Positions 27,842 through 37,524 of a DNA stretch of 64,000 nt are shown here, piece by piece. The position numbers and the translations under genes were made by a program. Source of the stretch: Brevibacterium sp. W7.2 (GTDB lineage Bacteria > Actinomycetota > Actinomycetes > Actinomycetales > Brevibacteriaceae). The notes under the pieces were generated by a model, which saw only the letters and a list, made by a program, of their open reading frames with translations, did no database searches and was not told where the DNA came from. The stretch spans positions 2,480,001 through 2,544,000 of the forward strand of contig NZ_CP073089.1 of assembly GCF_018137945.1 (NCBI RefSeq), given 5' to 3'. Every line of letters starts with the position of its first letter. Position 1 is the first letter of the stretch.

Positions 27842-30496
27842 TCAGAACGGCGGAGGATCATCGCGGTTGTCCTGATGCCATGTGATCGGCACGCTCCAGA
27901 ACTGGTCGAGCGGCTCCACCCAGGTATCACCGGCGTCTTCTCGACGCCGCCGGGCATCGCTCACCGACAGTCGGCGGCCGGGCATCAGTCTCTTCATCGT
28001 CACCGGGTCGGATCCTCGCGGCAGGCACGGCGGGAACACCTCGTTGCGCCAGTTGAGCAGCTGGGCAAGCCTCTTCCGACGGGCGAAATCACGAGCGCGT
28101 TCGTAGTTCTCCTGGATCCTGCGCTTGCGTTCGGTCTCCTCGGCGGATTTCCGCATCGCTTCGCGGCGCTGTCTGACCAGCTGTTCGTTCGGTTCGAGCT
28201 CGATGATGTACTTCGGCGGTGGGACCGGATGCTTCGGCTTCCACACCACGTGGGGTCTCATCCCACTGAGCGCAGCGAGCTCCATCGCCTGGGCCACCTC
28301 GATCGGCTGGTCAGGAGCACGTGAGGTCGCCGTCACTCCGTGTCGGAACTCGTACTCGACACAGCCCGGTTCCGTCATCCGCACCCGCAGCAGGCATGCG
28401 GTCTTGAGGGCATGGTGCTTCCTGCACAGCGGATGGAGATTGCCGAACCGAGTGAGACCGCCTTTGAGCGGATCGAGCTTGAAGAACGGAACGATATGGT
28501 CGATCTCGGCCTTGACGGCAGCGCGAGCGCACCCGGGGACGCTGCAGCACTCCCACTGGGCGATGAGTGTCTTGCGCACATCATTGGGAATTCGGTACGT
28601 CGTGGCCTTGGCATCGATCGGGGTGCCCGTCGCCGGGTCGGTGAGGATCCTCGTCACGGTGGAGCAGTGTCCGGCGATGCGCCGCGCGGTTTCGGCGGGG
28701 ATCGGTGAACCGTCGGGCAGCGTGCCCGGCAGGTTCGATTCGCCGAGGAGGGACATCACGGGAACGGTGGTGACCATCGTCGCCTGAAGCGCGATCCACC
28801 ACGAGTGCATCGGCATCTCCGCGGCGATCCAGCTCTCAACGGTCTGCGTCTCATCGCCACCGGCCCTGCCGAACGCGCTTCCCCGATCGGCCGCATCGGC
28901 CGCCTCGGTGCCGTGCCCGGGAAGGGGCAGTCCCTCCACGCCTGCACTGTTCGCCGAGAAGCTGTTCGTCGCGGTGCCGTCCGCTGGGGCCCTGACCGCT
29001 GAGGCGTCGCTCACCGAGGTGGCGTTCTTCATGATGATGGTGCCGTCGGGTCCGAGGTCGAAGAGCAGGTTTCCGTCGTTGTCGAGCAGCGGTTCCTCCT
29101 CGACCGACTGGACCCCGGTCACGGGGTCGATGCGGCGCACCTTGATGCTCAGCTTCGGCTGCGGTCGGGTGACGATGTCGTACATGAGGTTGTCGAAGGC
29201 GCGATCATCGATGATCTCGACTCCGGGAGGCAGGTCGAATGCCGCACCTCTGCGCGAGTGGATGGCGCGCGCCATCGCTTCGACTCGCAGGTAGCACGCA
29301 TGGAGTTCCTCGGCCGGCCCTGTCAGGGACATGCAGGCCGAGCCGTTCTTGTACGTGTGCAGATCGACGCGGCGACGCTCCTTGGCTGTCTGCGATCGGT
29401 CGTCAGCCGGTTCGAGCACGGCGATGAACTTCCGCAGGGCCGTCCGGAGCCGGTCGCTCGTGACATCGGCCCGGCGCTCGGCGAGGTGTTCGTCGATCTC
29501 CGGGAGGTACCTGAGGGCCACTGTTCGGCAGAGGTCGCCGACGACCTGGACATGGGCGATCGTGAACTCGCCTGCACGGACGCGATCGGCGAAGCGCGGC
29601 AGCCCGTGGATGATCGTCATCGCCGTGCGCAGGTGCCGATAGGTGCGGGCGATCGACTGACCGAGGATGGTCGCGGTTTCGATGACGTCCTCGTCGGCAA
29701 CGTTGTCCTGCACCCATTCGCAGACAGTGGTGTCGAGGCGGAAGCCCGGGAAATCGGGGGCTTCGGACGCGTCGTCTGATTCCGCGGTCTCGGCCGAGAC
29801 GATTTCCGTCGACGGCGGAGCGAGAGCCGCTTCGCACCGCCGCCGCCACGCCAGCAGTGCAGGGTCGCGGAGAGCCACGGTCGTCGACGTGCGCGGCACC
29901 CTCACGAGCTCAGTCGATGCGGTCACGTCGTCATCGGCTGCCATCGCGTCGAATGCGGCGGCGAAGGGAGTCGAGGGCGCCGGTTTCCGTCGCGGCCCGA
30001 GAGATCCCTTCGCGGACGTGCCCTTCGCTGCGGTTCCCTGTGCCGCTGCGTCCTCGCCGGTCTCGTCGGTCGGCGTGGCGGGATCGGAATCCATAGCCGC
30101 CTCGTCAACTTCGTGCCGGAGCACGGATGCGGCGATCGTGGCAAAGCGATACGGTGCGTCGCCGTCGGGCAGGGGGACGTCGAGATGCCGGACGACGCGC
30201 TCCAACGTGATGCCTGCCGTGACGTCGAGCGTGCGGAGCTGGATCTGATCGGATTGTGCGGAGATCTCCGCGAGTTCGCTGATCCTCGACCCGAGTCGAA
30301 TCGTCGGTCGAGCGGAATCAGAATCAACGGGAGAGAGGCCGTCGGTGCTGCACCGTTCACCGGGACCGCGCCCAGTGGTCGCAGCCGAATCGCGCGCGTC
30401 GCGCCACCGAGGACCGGCTTCTGCACCAGCTGCGTCGAACCGCGAGCCCGAGGCACGACCGGGCCGCCGTCCGTCTCCACCGGGGAGGTCTTTCAC
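27842..30496 (-). CDS. DUF222 (13E12-type) HNH endonuclease domain protein
   Basis: An 884-residue protein: a DUF222/13E12-repeat region (about residues 240-520) and a C-terminal HNH nuclease motif with CSVPGCARAAVKAEIDHI and LHPLCRKHH, giving two zinc-knuckle pairs around the DH catalytic core. A 95-residue basic tail follows. Actinobacteria carry many such genes, often as dispersed paralogues of uncertain role. The start is GTG at 30496 with AGGTGAG upstream. The upstream region is unusually AT-rich, suggesting recent arrival or a regulatory region. Residues 150-230 are low complexity (AAQGTAAKGTSAKG). Confidence 0.88.
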   Translation of the reverse strand: MKDLPGGDGRRPGRASGSRFDAAGAEAGPRWRDARDSAATTGRGPGERCSTDGLSPVDSDSARPTIRLGSRISELAEISAQSDQIQLRTLDVTAGITLERVVRHLDVPLPDGDAPYRFATIAASVLRHEVDEAAMDSDPATPTDETGEDAAAQGTAAKGTSAKGSLGPRRKPAPSTPFAAAFDAMAADDDVTASTELVRVPRTSTTVALRDPALLAWRRRCEAALAPPSTEIVSAETAESDDASEAPDFPGFRLDTTVCEWVQDNVADEDVIETATILGQSIARTYRHLRTAMTIIHGLPRFADRVRAGEFTIAHVQVVGDLCRTVALRYLPEIDEHLAERRADVTSDRLRTALRKFIAVLEPADDRSQTAKERRRVDLHTYKNGSACMSLTGPAEELHACYLRVEAMARAIHSRRGAAFDLPPGVEIIDDRAFDNLMYDIVTRPQPKLSIKVRRIDPVTGVQSVEEEPLLDNDGNLLFDLGPDGTIIMKNATSVSDASAVRAPADGTATNSFSANSAGVEGLPLPGHGTEAADAADRGSAFGRAGGDETQTVESWIAAEMPMHSWWIALQATMVTTVPVMSLLGESNLPGTLPDGSPIPAETARRIAGHCSTVTRILTDPATGTPIDAKATTYRIPNDVRKTLIAQWECCSVPGCARAAVKAEIDHIVPFFKLDPLKGGLTRFGNLHPLCRKHHALKTACLLRVRMTEPGCVEYEFRHGVTATSRAPDQPIEVAQAMELAALSGMRPHVVWKPKHPVPPPKYIIELEPNEQLVRQRREAMRKSAEETERKRRIQENYERARDFARRKRLAQLLNWRNEVFPPCLPRGSDPVTMKRLMPGRRLSVSDARRRREDAGDTWVEPLDQFWSVPITWHQDNRDDPPPF

Positions 30497-30539
30497 GCTG
30501 GCTCACCTGCCTCTGACAACAGCGTCGGGGAAGCGATCT

Positions 30540-30670
30540 GTGAATCATAGTGCGTCGTACGTCAATGATAAACTATTCGAACATAAAATGGAATAGCCCG
30601 ATTGCAATTCATGAGAAAAAGATCATGATCTCTTTCCCGCTGATATTTCCTTGTGCGATCCATTGTTGCA
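30540..30670. other. AT-rich spacer with near-palindrome
   Basis: The 258-bp gap 30497-30754 contains a stretch far richer in A+T than its surroundings. A 22-bp near-palindrome at 30615-30636 (core AGATCATGATCT, two mismatches) could be a transcription end signal for the permease or a protein-binding site. I see no gene. Confidence 0.5.
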
Positions 30671-30754
30671 CTCGGCACTGACACGACCTCGGACGTCACT
30701 GATGACCTGCGATGATTCCCGTTTCACCACATCTGCCCGTTCGACTGTCCCTTC

Positions 30755-32143
30755 TCAGCCGCTCAGACCACCCACGGAACCGCGGGAAGGTGCGTCACGC
30801 AGCGCCGCCTCGGCGAAGCGGTGCCGCGTCGACCACGACAGGGCCAGGTAGAGGAGGAACGAGATGACGAACGACGGAATCGTCGCGCCCACGGGGCTCG
30901 CCCACACATAGGTGAGCAGGTAGGAGGCGAACGCCCCGACGATCCACACGATGACCGCCGCCCAGTTCACCCCGCGGACGTACGCGTACATGCCGCCCTC
31001 GTCACGGAGGATGTCCTTCGAGTAGAACCCCCGTTTGACGATGTAGTAGTCGGCGATGACGATCGCGAAGACGGGCACGAAGAACGCCCCGATGACGGTG
31101 AGGAACGCGGTGTACTGGTCGAGCAGCGCAAGCCACGTCGACCCGATGATCGAGATCGCCCCGAGGACGAGCGCCACCGGCAGGAAGCGGAGCCGGGACT
31201 GCTTCCTGGCGCCGATGACGGAGTTGACCATGCCGTAGACGACCATCGTGTTCGTCGCCATGACGGAGAGGAAGATGACGATCGCGAGGGGCCAGCCGAA
31301 GCGGTCGGCGAGCGCGGTGGGGTCGAAGGGCTCGGCCGCTCCCCCGTCGAGGAGGATGAAGCTGAAGGCGGTGAGCCCGAGCAGCATCGCCAGCACCGTC
31401 GAGGTGATGTATCCCAGCCCCGAACCGACGATGCCGGCGCGCTGGCTTCCGGCGAGCCGATTGAGGTCGGCGGAGAGCACGGTCCACGAGATCGCCGTCG
31501 CGATGACGATGTCGAGCGCGAGGACCGGGGTGAAGCCGAGGCTCTCATCGGCGGGAATGGTGAGGTATTCGCTCGGTGCGTGGCCGATGAACGCGGTGAC
31601 GAAGATGTAGGCCATGACGACGAGGATGAGGAGTGCGAACCACGGCTCGGCCTTCTCGATGCCCTCATGGCCGAGGATCGCGAGACCGACGACGAGCGCC
31701 TGGCAGAGGACGGAGAAGAGGACCGGGTTGGAGAAGCCCGTGGTCTGCTCGACGACGTAGTTGACGCTGATGCCGGCGAGCATCGCCTGCACCCAGCTCC
31801 AGCCCATGAGGATGATGACGTTGGCCGCGACCGGCAGGAAGCTGCCCTTCGCCCCGAACGCTCCGCGTGTCACGGCCATCGTCGCGAGCCCCGTCCGGGT
31901 GCCGATGTTGCCGATGAGCACGAGGACGATCGTGCCGATCACCGTGCCCGCCGCGATCATCAGCGCCGCCGTGCCGTAGTCGATGCCCGGCACGAAGAGG
32001 GTTCCCGTGAGCATCGTCGTCACGACGAGGTTGGCCGCGAGCCAGATCATGAACATCCGTCCGGTGCCGAGCCTGCCCTGCACGACTCCCGAATCGTCCG
32101 AATCCGCAGCCAACCGGGCGTCGAGTCGGCGATACCAGTTCAC
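30755..32143 (-). CDS. Purine-cytosine permease family (NCS1) transporter
   Basis: A 462-residue transporter with about 12 membrane segments and the CodB/purine-cytosine permease pattern: a short N-terminus, GTRTGLATMAVTRGAFG, GWSWVQAMLAG, and TAISWTVLSADLNRLAGSQ. It imports a nucleobase or related heterocycle with a cation. The start is GTG at 32143, overlapping the stop of the SnoaL-like gene (GTGA), with SD GAGGAGGT, so translation is coupled. Substrate unassigned. Confidence 0.87.
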   Translation of the reverse strand: MNWYRRLDARLAADSDDSGVVQGRLGTGRMFMIWLAANLVVTTMLTGTLFVPGIDYGTAALMIAAGTVIGTIVLVLIGNIGTRTGLATMAVTRGAFGAKGSFLPVAANVIILMGWSWVQAMLAGISVNYVVEQTTGFSNPVLFSVLCQALVVGLAILGHEGIEKAEPWFALLILVVMAYIFVTAFIGHAPSEYLTIPADESLGFTPVLALDIVIATAISWTVLSADLNRLAGSQRAGIVGSGLGYITSTVLAMLLGLTAFSFILLDGGAAEPFDPTALADRFGWPLAIVIFLSVMATNTMVVYGMVNSVIGARKQSRLRFLPVALVLGAISIIGSTWLALLDQYTAFLTVIGAFFVPVFAIVIADYYIVKRGFYSKDILRDEGGMYAYVRGVNWAAVIVWIVGAFASYLLTYVWASPVGATIPSFVISFLLYLALSWSTRHRFAEAALRDAPSRGSVGGLSG

Positions 32144-32643
32144 GGTGCGACCTCCTCGGCGGTGGTGGTGTCCGTTTCGGCGGCGACTCCGGCCCCCTCC
32201 GGAGGGATATCGGCGGTGTCCGGGACCGGGGACAGATGTTCGTGGATTGCGATGAGGTCACCATCGCCGAGGTGGCGGAACACTATGCTCTCGCGTTCCC
32301 GATACGATTCCCGGCCTTCCCCGGTCTCGACGGTCGTGTCGACCGTGTGCGAGAAGACGGCGCCGCCCGGGAACGTCTGGATGAGCGGATCGCTGGAGAC
32401 GCAGTCGATGACGGACCAGCCGTCGGCGAGCCAGCCGTTCCATATCTCCTCGTACTCGGCGCGCGAGTTCAGCCGGTGGTTCTCCGGGTGGAAGACGAAC
32501 GAGGCGTCCGCGGCGAATCCGGCGAAGTACGCGGCGGTGTCGGTGGCGGCGAAGGCGCGCACGATGGCTGCGGCGGCGCGTTCGACGGCCTCGGCGCTGG
32601 GCGCGGAGGGGTCTGAGGGCACAGGGATCGACTTCTCTGTCAT
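32140..32643 (-). CDS. SnoaL-like / NTF2-fold protein
   Basis: A 167-residue cone-fold (NTF2-like) protein: an N-terminal helix AVERAAAAIVRAFAATDTAAYF, then FAADASFVFHP and later strands ending HLGDGDLIAIHEHLSPVP. Such proteins act as small isomerases, cyclases or binding modules, and related DUF4440 proteins often sit beside transporters of catabolic loci. The start is the ATG at 32643. It is translationally coupled to the permease, so it probably acts on or senses the imported compound. Confidence 0.75.
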   Translation of the reverse strand: MTEKSIPVPSDPSAPSAEAVERAAAAIVRAFAATDTAAYFAGFAADASFVFHPENHRLNSRAEYEEIWNGWLADGWSVIDCVSSDPLIQTFPGGAVFSHTVDTTVETGEGRESYRERESIVFRHLGDGDLIAIHEHLSPVPDTADIPPEGAGVAAETDTTTAEEVAP

Positions 32644-32655
32644 GATGCTCGGCAA

Positions 32656-32945
32656 CTCTCTGTTGATGGTTGTTGAGCAACTCTAATGACGGAGATTCAG
32701 GACGCACTATCCGCCCTGGACAAGTTTTCCTGGTCACGCGCCAGCGTGGATACGTGCGGGGTCATCGGGGTCGGGCCGGGGGCAGCGGTGCGGGGTCGGC
32801 AGGCGACCGTGGGTCCGGGCGGCGCCGGTGCCGCCGGCTTCCTCGCCTCCCCACAGTCTCGACAGGTGGTTCGGCCCTCGACGCCGAGGCGCTTCCGGGC
32901 CCACCCTGGAAAGGGACACCCATCACGACTCACCGCGGAGGAGAC
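32656..32945. promoter_or_regulatory. Divergent control region, SnoaL/permease and M20
   Basis: A gap of about 300 bp between the divergent 32643 and 32946 starts. The SD GGAGGAG precedes the plus-strand ATG. I found no clear palindrome or promoter boxes, and no gene. Confidence 0.4.
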
Positions 32946-34253
32946 ATGGGCACAGACGACGCGACGGACCGGATCAGAGCGGCCGTCGACGCCAACTTCG
33001 CCGAACAGCTGGCGGTGACGGCCGAACTCGTCGGGCTCCCGACCACTCGCGGTGACGAGGAACCCGGGCAGGATCTCATCGAACGCGCCCTGCGCGGCCT
33101 CCGCCTCGACGTCGACCGCTGGACGATCGACTCGGCCGAGCTGCGCGACCATCCCGGATTCGGTCCGACCACGGTCGACTACGCGCGGATGACGAATGTC
33201 GTCGGAACCTATCGCCCCGAACGCGACCGGGGCCGCTCCCTTATCCTCAACGGTCATATCGACGTCGTCCCCGCAGGACCGACCGGCCGTTGGTCGCGGT
33301 CACCGTGGGACGCCGAGGTCCGCGACGGGTGGATGTACGGGCGCGGAGCAGGCGACATGAAGGCCGGGCTCATGGCGAATCTCTTCGCGTTCACCGCCGT
33401 CCGAGATGCGGGGCTCGACCTCACCGGACGGGTGCACATCGAGTCCGTCGTCGAGGAGGAGTGCACCGGCAACGGCTCGCTGGCGGCCCTGCTGCGCGGA
33501 TACACCGCCGATGCCGTCATCATTCCCGAACCGGAGGAGGATGCACTCGTCCGGGCGAATGTCGGCGTCATCTGGTTCACGGTCCTCGTCAGCGGAGAAC
33601 CCACTCACCCGCGGGAGATGGCCAGCGGCTTCAACGCCATCGACGCCGCCTACCACGTGATCGGCGCGCTGCGCGGGCTCGAGGAGAGGTGGAACGAGCG
33701 GAAGGCCGACCACCCGCACTTCGCCGACCTCGACCATCCCATCAACGTCAACTTCGGCGGCATCCGCGGCGGCGACTGGCCCTCAAGCGTCCCGGCCTGG
33801 TGCGAACTCCAGGTCCGCGTCGCCATCTACCCCGGCACTGATCCCGACGACGCATGGGCGGAGATCGTCGACTGTGTCACCGAGGCGGCCCGCGGCACCG
33901 ACCGACCGCTGAGCGGCCCGCCGGTGCCCGCGTTCACCGCGGAGCTCACGCCGAACGGGTTCTATGCGCGGGGGTACGTGCTCGAGCCCGGAAGCGATGC
34001 GGAGGCTGTGCTCGCCTCAGCGCACGCCTCGGTCGCCGGCGAGGAGCTGACCGCGTTCACCACCCCCGGTTACCTCGACGCCCAGGTGTTCGCGAACTTC
34101 GCGAACATGCCGGCGCTCGTCTACGGACCGGTGACGGAGGACATCCACGGCTTCGACGAACGGGTGAGCGTGGAGTCGATCCGCCGCTGCACGACGACGA
34201 TCGCCCTGTTCCTCGCACAGTGGTGCGGAATCGACGAGCGTCGACAGGCCTAG
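32946..34253 (+). CDS. M20/ArgE family deacylase
   Basis: A 435-residue zinc amidohydrolase of the ArgE/DapE group. Metal ligands lie in LNGHIDVVPAG, GRGAGDMKAGL, VVEEECTGNG and the C-terminal DIHGFDERV (His). A lid domain spans about 200-320. Relatives deacylate N-acetylornithine, succinyl-diaminopimelate or N-formyl amino acids; substrate is unassigned. The start is supported by GGAGGAG 4 bases upstream. Its TAG stop shares the palindrome CTAG (34250-34253) with the convergent SDR gene. Confidence 0.88.
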   Translation: MGTDDATDRIRAAVDANFAEQLAVTAELVGLPTTRGDEEPGQDLIERALRGLRLDVDRWTIDSAELRDHPGFGPTTVDYARMTNVVGTYRPERDRGRSLILNGHIDVVPAGPTGRWSRSPWDAEVRDGWMYGRGAGDMKAGLMANLFAFTAVRDAGLDLTGRVHIESVVEEECTGNGSLAALLRGYTADAVIIPEPEEDALVRANVGVIWFTVLVSGEPTHPREMASGFNAIDAAYHVIGALRGLEERWNERKADHPHFADLDHPINVNFGGIRGGDWPSSVPAWCELQVRVAIYPGTDPDDAWAEIVDCVTEAARGTDRPLSGPPVPAFTAELTPNGFYARGYVLEPGSDAEAVLASAHASVAGEELTAFTTPGYLDAQVFANFANMPALVYGPVTEDIHGFDERVSVESIRRCTTTIALFLAQWCGIDERRQA

Positions 34254-35185
34254 GAGCTGACCGGGTTCACGCCCTGGACCAGGAGCGCGGCGGCCGGATC
34301 GCTGCCGTGGCGCCCGTCGAACTCCGCGAACGCGGTTTCCACTTCGGCATGGACAGCGCGCACGAGCGGCAGCCATTCCCCGTGGGTGACGATGAGGAAC
34401 TGGCCGGCCCTCATCGCCTCAACGACCTGTTGCCCGACAGCGTCGGGGTCGGCACCCTCAGCGAGCATCGCCGAATTCGCCGCGACCGCCTCGGCGTTCG
34501 CCTCCTCCCCGAGCAGCTCCGCCTGCCCCGCTGCCGCGGTCTCGGCGATCCGGGTCGACACGCTTCCCGGTGCGAGCACGGAGACTCCGATGCCGCTGCC
34601 GGCGAGTTCGCTGCGCAGCACCATCGAGAAGCCGACGCTCGCGAACTTCGAGGAGGCGTAGGCGGCGACGTCGGCCATCGGGATGATGCCCGCGAGCGAC
34701 GCGGTGTTGAGGATGTGCGCGGGCCTGCCCAGGCGGCGGAACCGCGGCAGGAACGTCGAGGCGCCGAGGTACTGTGCGTCGATGTTGATCGTGTGCACCC
34801 GGCGCCACACCTCCCACGGGGTGGCCTCCGCCGAGCTGCCGCCGTTGACACCGGCGTTGCTGCAGAGGATCGTCACCGGACCGAGCTCGGCCTCGACGGC
34901 ATCTGCGGCGGCCTCCCAGGCATCCGGGTCGCCGACGTCGAAGCGCACCGTGGTCACGGTGCCTCCGGCCGCCCGCAGCTCCTCCGCCACCTGGGCGAGG
35001 CGGGCGTCGTCGATGTCGACGAGTCCAACCCGGGCCCCGGCCGCGACGAAGGCGCGGGAGAGTCCGAGGCCGATGCCGGAGGCCGCGCCGGTGACGAAGG
35101 CGACCTCCCCGCGCGGCCATTCCTCGGTGTGGGCGGTCGCGCTCGCGGTGCCGGGGGTCGCTGTGCTGCTCGTGTTTTCGGGCAT
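34250..35185 (-). CDS. SDR family NAD(P)-dependent dehydrogenase
   Basis: A 311-residue short-chain dehydrogenase. The cofactor motif is TGAASGIG (about residues 30-37), followed by NAG, and the catalytic Tyr176 and Lys180 (YASSK) with a Ser about 13 residues earlier. The Asp after strand beta-2 (GLVDIDD) indicates NAD preference. The C-terminus is longer than typical by about 50 residues. The ATG at 35185 is chosen because upstream codons lack SDR features. It is downstream of the PucR-type gene on the same strand. Confidence 0.9.
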   Translation of the reverse strand: MPENTSSTATPGTASATAHTEEWPRGEVAFVTGAASGIGLGLSRAFVAAGARVGLVDIDDARLAQVAEELRAAGGTVTTVRFDVGDPDAWEAAADAVEAELGPVTILCSNAGVNGGSSAEATPWEVWRRVHTINIDAQYLGASTFLPRFRRLGRPAHILNTASLAGIIPMADVAAYASSKFASVGFSMVLRSELAGSGIGVSVLAPGSVSTRIAETAAAGQAELLGEEANAEAVAANSAMLAEGADPDAVGQQVVEAMRAGQFLIVTHGEWLPLVRAVHAEVETAFAEFDGRHGSDPAAALLVQGVNPVSS

Positions 35186-35244
35186 GATTCTTACCGCTTT
35201 CTCTCGGTGATCTCTCTTCGTGACGGCCGCAGGTTGTTCGGCCG

Positions 35245-35312
35245 CCGGTGCGGGCACCGCTGGGTCAGCGCGTGCCTTCCGGTGCGGGCACCGCCGGGTC
35301 AGCCGGTGCCTG
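35245..35312. repeat. 34-bp direct repeat between SDR and PucR genes
   Basis: Two 34-bp units (35245-35278, 35279-35312) share CCGGTGCGGGCACCGC and GGGTCAGC; a partial third copy follows. They lie in the gap between the PucR-type stop and the SDR start. Confidence 0.7.
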
Positions 35313-35330
35313 CCGGTGGGGCGGGGCCGG

Positions 35331-36350
35331 CTACCCGCCGAGGCGGCGCAGGAACTCCGCGCTCATGTAGCGCAGTCGACCGACGGTCGTGCGCGGGTCG
35401 TAGCCGAGCCGTGTCGTGATCGACTCGTGCCGGGCCTGCAGGGTCGAATGGTGCATCGCCAGCCTCCCCGCAGCCGCGCGCAGACTGTCGGCGTCGACGA
35501 GTTCGCGCAGGATCTCCGTGGTCACCGCGTCGAGGGATTCCAGGGCTGTGACGTCCGGGTGAGGGGTGGTGGGATCATAGGCGCGGGCGAGGATGAGCAT
35601 CGACCCCAGATCTACTGCGTCGAGCACGGTTCCCGGTCCCTCGCCGAGGAGGCGGTGGGCGATGAGCGCAGCCTCCCACGAGTCCGGGGCCGAGTCCGCT
35701 CGGGTCCACGTGCCGATGCCGACGCGGGAGTGACCGTCCCAGGCATGGTCAGCGGGTGCGACTCCGCCGGGGCGCACCTCGAGGGTCGCATGGAGAACGC
35801 CGAGCGGAGTCGGGACCGGGGCGGTCTTCGTCCAGCGCGGTCCCGGGTCGTCATCGCTGAGGATGACCCTCACAGAGGCGCCGGGATCGATCCCGAGCCG
35901 CACGAGCGCCGTCCTCCTCTCGGCCACCGCCCGTTCGGCATCGACAACCACTTCGATCTCCCGCGTCGGTGAGTGCTGGGACGTCAGTCCCTCGACGGCG
36001 ACGCCGAGACGATCGGTGATCATCGCATCGTTGGCGTGCGGGGTGCCCTCGCGGACCAGCCACACCGCACCCGACCGGAAGGCGACTGCGGATCCGCGGG
36101 GACGGTCGGCCGCCTCGGCGAGGCGCCTGCCAGAGGGATCGTACGCGGTCACCCTGCCGTCCACCTCGGCGACGGCCGGACAGCCGGCGAGCGCCGCAGC
36201 GGCACGCAGCAGACTCCCGAGCCCCGCCCCACGGGAGGTCAGGGCGTCGAAGTACCCGACGACCTTGAGCGTTTCGCTCGCCTCCGGGTCGAGGGCGGTG
36301 AGTTTTCCGAGGAGATCGCGCATATCAACTCCGCTGTCCGATGACCCCAT
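35331..36350 (-). CDS. PucR-type helix-turn-helix regulator (CdaR-like)
   Basis: A 339-residue regulator. The C-terminal PucR helix-turn-helix is clear: LAMHHSTLQARHESITTRLG then VGRLRYMSAEFLRRL. The central region is a GAF-like or GGDEF-like fold seen in CdaR proteins. Family members activate purine or sugar-acid catabolism. It sits between the SDR gene and the HSL esterase on the same strand and is a candidate activator for this cluster. Confidence 0.82.
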   Translation of the reverse strand: MGSSDSGVDMRDLLGKLTALDPEASETLKVVGYFDALTSRGAGLGSLLRAAAALAGCPAVAEVDGRVTAYDPSGRRLAEAADRPRGSAVAFRSGAVWLVREGTPHANDAMITDRLGVAVEGLTSQHSPTREIEVVVDAERAVAERRTALVRLGIDPGASVRVILSDDDPGPRWTKTAPVPTPLGVLHATLEVRPGGVAPADHAWDGHSRVGIGTWTRADSAPDSWEAALIAHRLLGEGPGTVLDAVDLGSMLILARAYDPTTPHPDVTALESLDAVTTEILRELVDADSLRAAAGRLAMHHSTLQARHESITTRLGYDPRTTVGRLRYMSAEFLRRLGG

Positions 36351-36374
36351 GGTAGGGCGCGAATCGCTGGGACC

Positions 36375-37349
36375 TCAACGGTCGCCGATCGTCCTCGCCA
36401 CCCAGGAATCCCGCGCGGCAAGCGACGCCTGGCTCACCGCAGCGTGCGGGGCGAGCATCTCGAAACCGTGGAACCCACCCGCCCACACGTGGAGTTCGGC
36501 ATCGACGCCCGCCTCCCACAGCCGCAGCGCATAGGCGACGTCCTCATCGCGGAAGACCTCCGCGCTGCCGCAGTCGATGTACGTCGGCGGCAGGCCGGAC
36601 AGGTCCGTCGCCCGCGCGGGTGCGGCATAGATCGAGACGTCCTCGGTGCCGACCCGATCGCCGAGGAGGCTCGACCAGCCGTAGCGGTTGCTCTCCCGCG
36701 TCCACGTCGTCCGCTCCGTGATCTGCGCTGCCGACGCTGTGGCGTCACGGTCGTCGATCATCGGGCAGATGAGCACCTGCCCGGCCAGCCGCGGTCCCGA
36801 CCGATCGCGTGCCAGCAGCGCAGTGCCCGCGGCGATGCCACCACCGGCGCTCGCACCGACGATGATCATGCGATCGGGATCGACGCCGAGGTCAGCGGCG
36901 TGCTCGGCCATCCACACGAGACCCGCATACGAGTCCTCGACCGGGTAGGGGTCGGGATGCTCGGGAGCGAGCCGGTAGTCGACGGTGAGGACGACGGCAT
37001 CGTGGTCGACGATCCACGGCAGAGTCTGCTGCACGCCGAGGAGGCGGTGGCCGGTGACCATCCCGCCGCCGTGGACGTGGTAGATCCCCGGGCCGGTTCC
37101 GGTGTGATCGGCACGGGAGAAGATCGTCCCGGCGAGCTCGGCGCCGTCGGAGACGGGGATGACGACGTCTCGACTGATGACTCCGAGGGCCGCGAGGTCA
37201 TCGGGGTCGAGACCGGGCAGCTGCGCCCCGTCAGCATCGCGCATCGCGGCGGCGGTCTCGGCATTCATCGTCCCTGCGGGCAGGGACTCGAGCATCACCT
37301 CGAGCGCCGCATCGAGCTCGGGGTCGTGAGGTGGTCGGGTCACGGTCAT
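36375..37349 (-). CDS. Alpha/beta hydrolase, hormone-sensitive lipase family
   Basis: A 324-residue esterase of family IV. The oxyanion motif is HGGG (YHVHGGGMVTG), the nucleophile Ser lies in GASAGG, the acid Asp is near VFRDEDVAYA, and the catalytic His is in GGFHGFE. The motif GASAGG varies from the usual GDSAGG. Substrates are small acyl esters or lactones. The start ATG at 37349 has a strong SD GAGGAGG. It is codirectional with the downstream PucR gene, 24 bp away. Confidence 0.9.
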   Translation of the reverse strand: MTVTRPPHDPELDAALEVMLESLPAGTMNAETAAAMRDADGAQLPGLDPDDLAALGVISRDVVIPVSDGAELAGTIFSRADHTGTGPGIYHVHGGGMVTGHRLLGVQQTLPWIVDHDAVVLTVDYRLAPEHPDPYPVEDSYAGLVWMAEHAADLGVDPDRMIIVGASAGGGIAAGTALLARDRSGPRLAGQVLICPMIDDRDATASAAQITERTTWTRESNRYGWSSLLGDRVGTEDVSIYAAPARATDLSGLPPTYIDCGSAEVFRDEDVAYALRLWEAGVDAELHVWAGGFHGFEMLAPHAAVSQASLAARDSWVARTIGDR

Positions 37350-37524
37350 GGTTCCTCCTCGGTGAGTGAGTGGTCTCATCCATCCTCACCGCGGAAGGGA
37401 GCGGGCCGGAACCGCCGGATGCGGCAGATCCGACCGACCCTCCCCGCCGATCGCGCGGTCCCCGCCCTGGACGCGCGGCTCCCCCGCCGCTTGCGCAACC
37501 ACTTTCACCCCCGACGGCAGAGCC

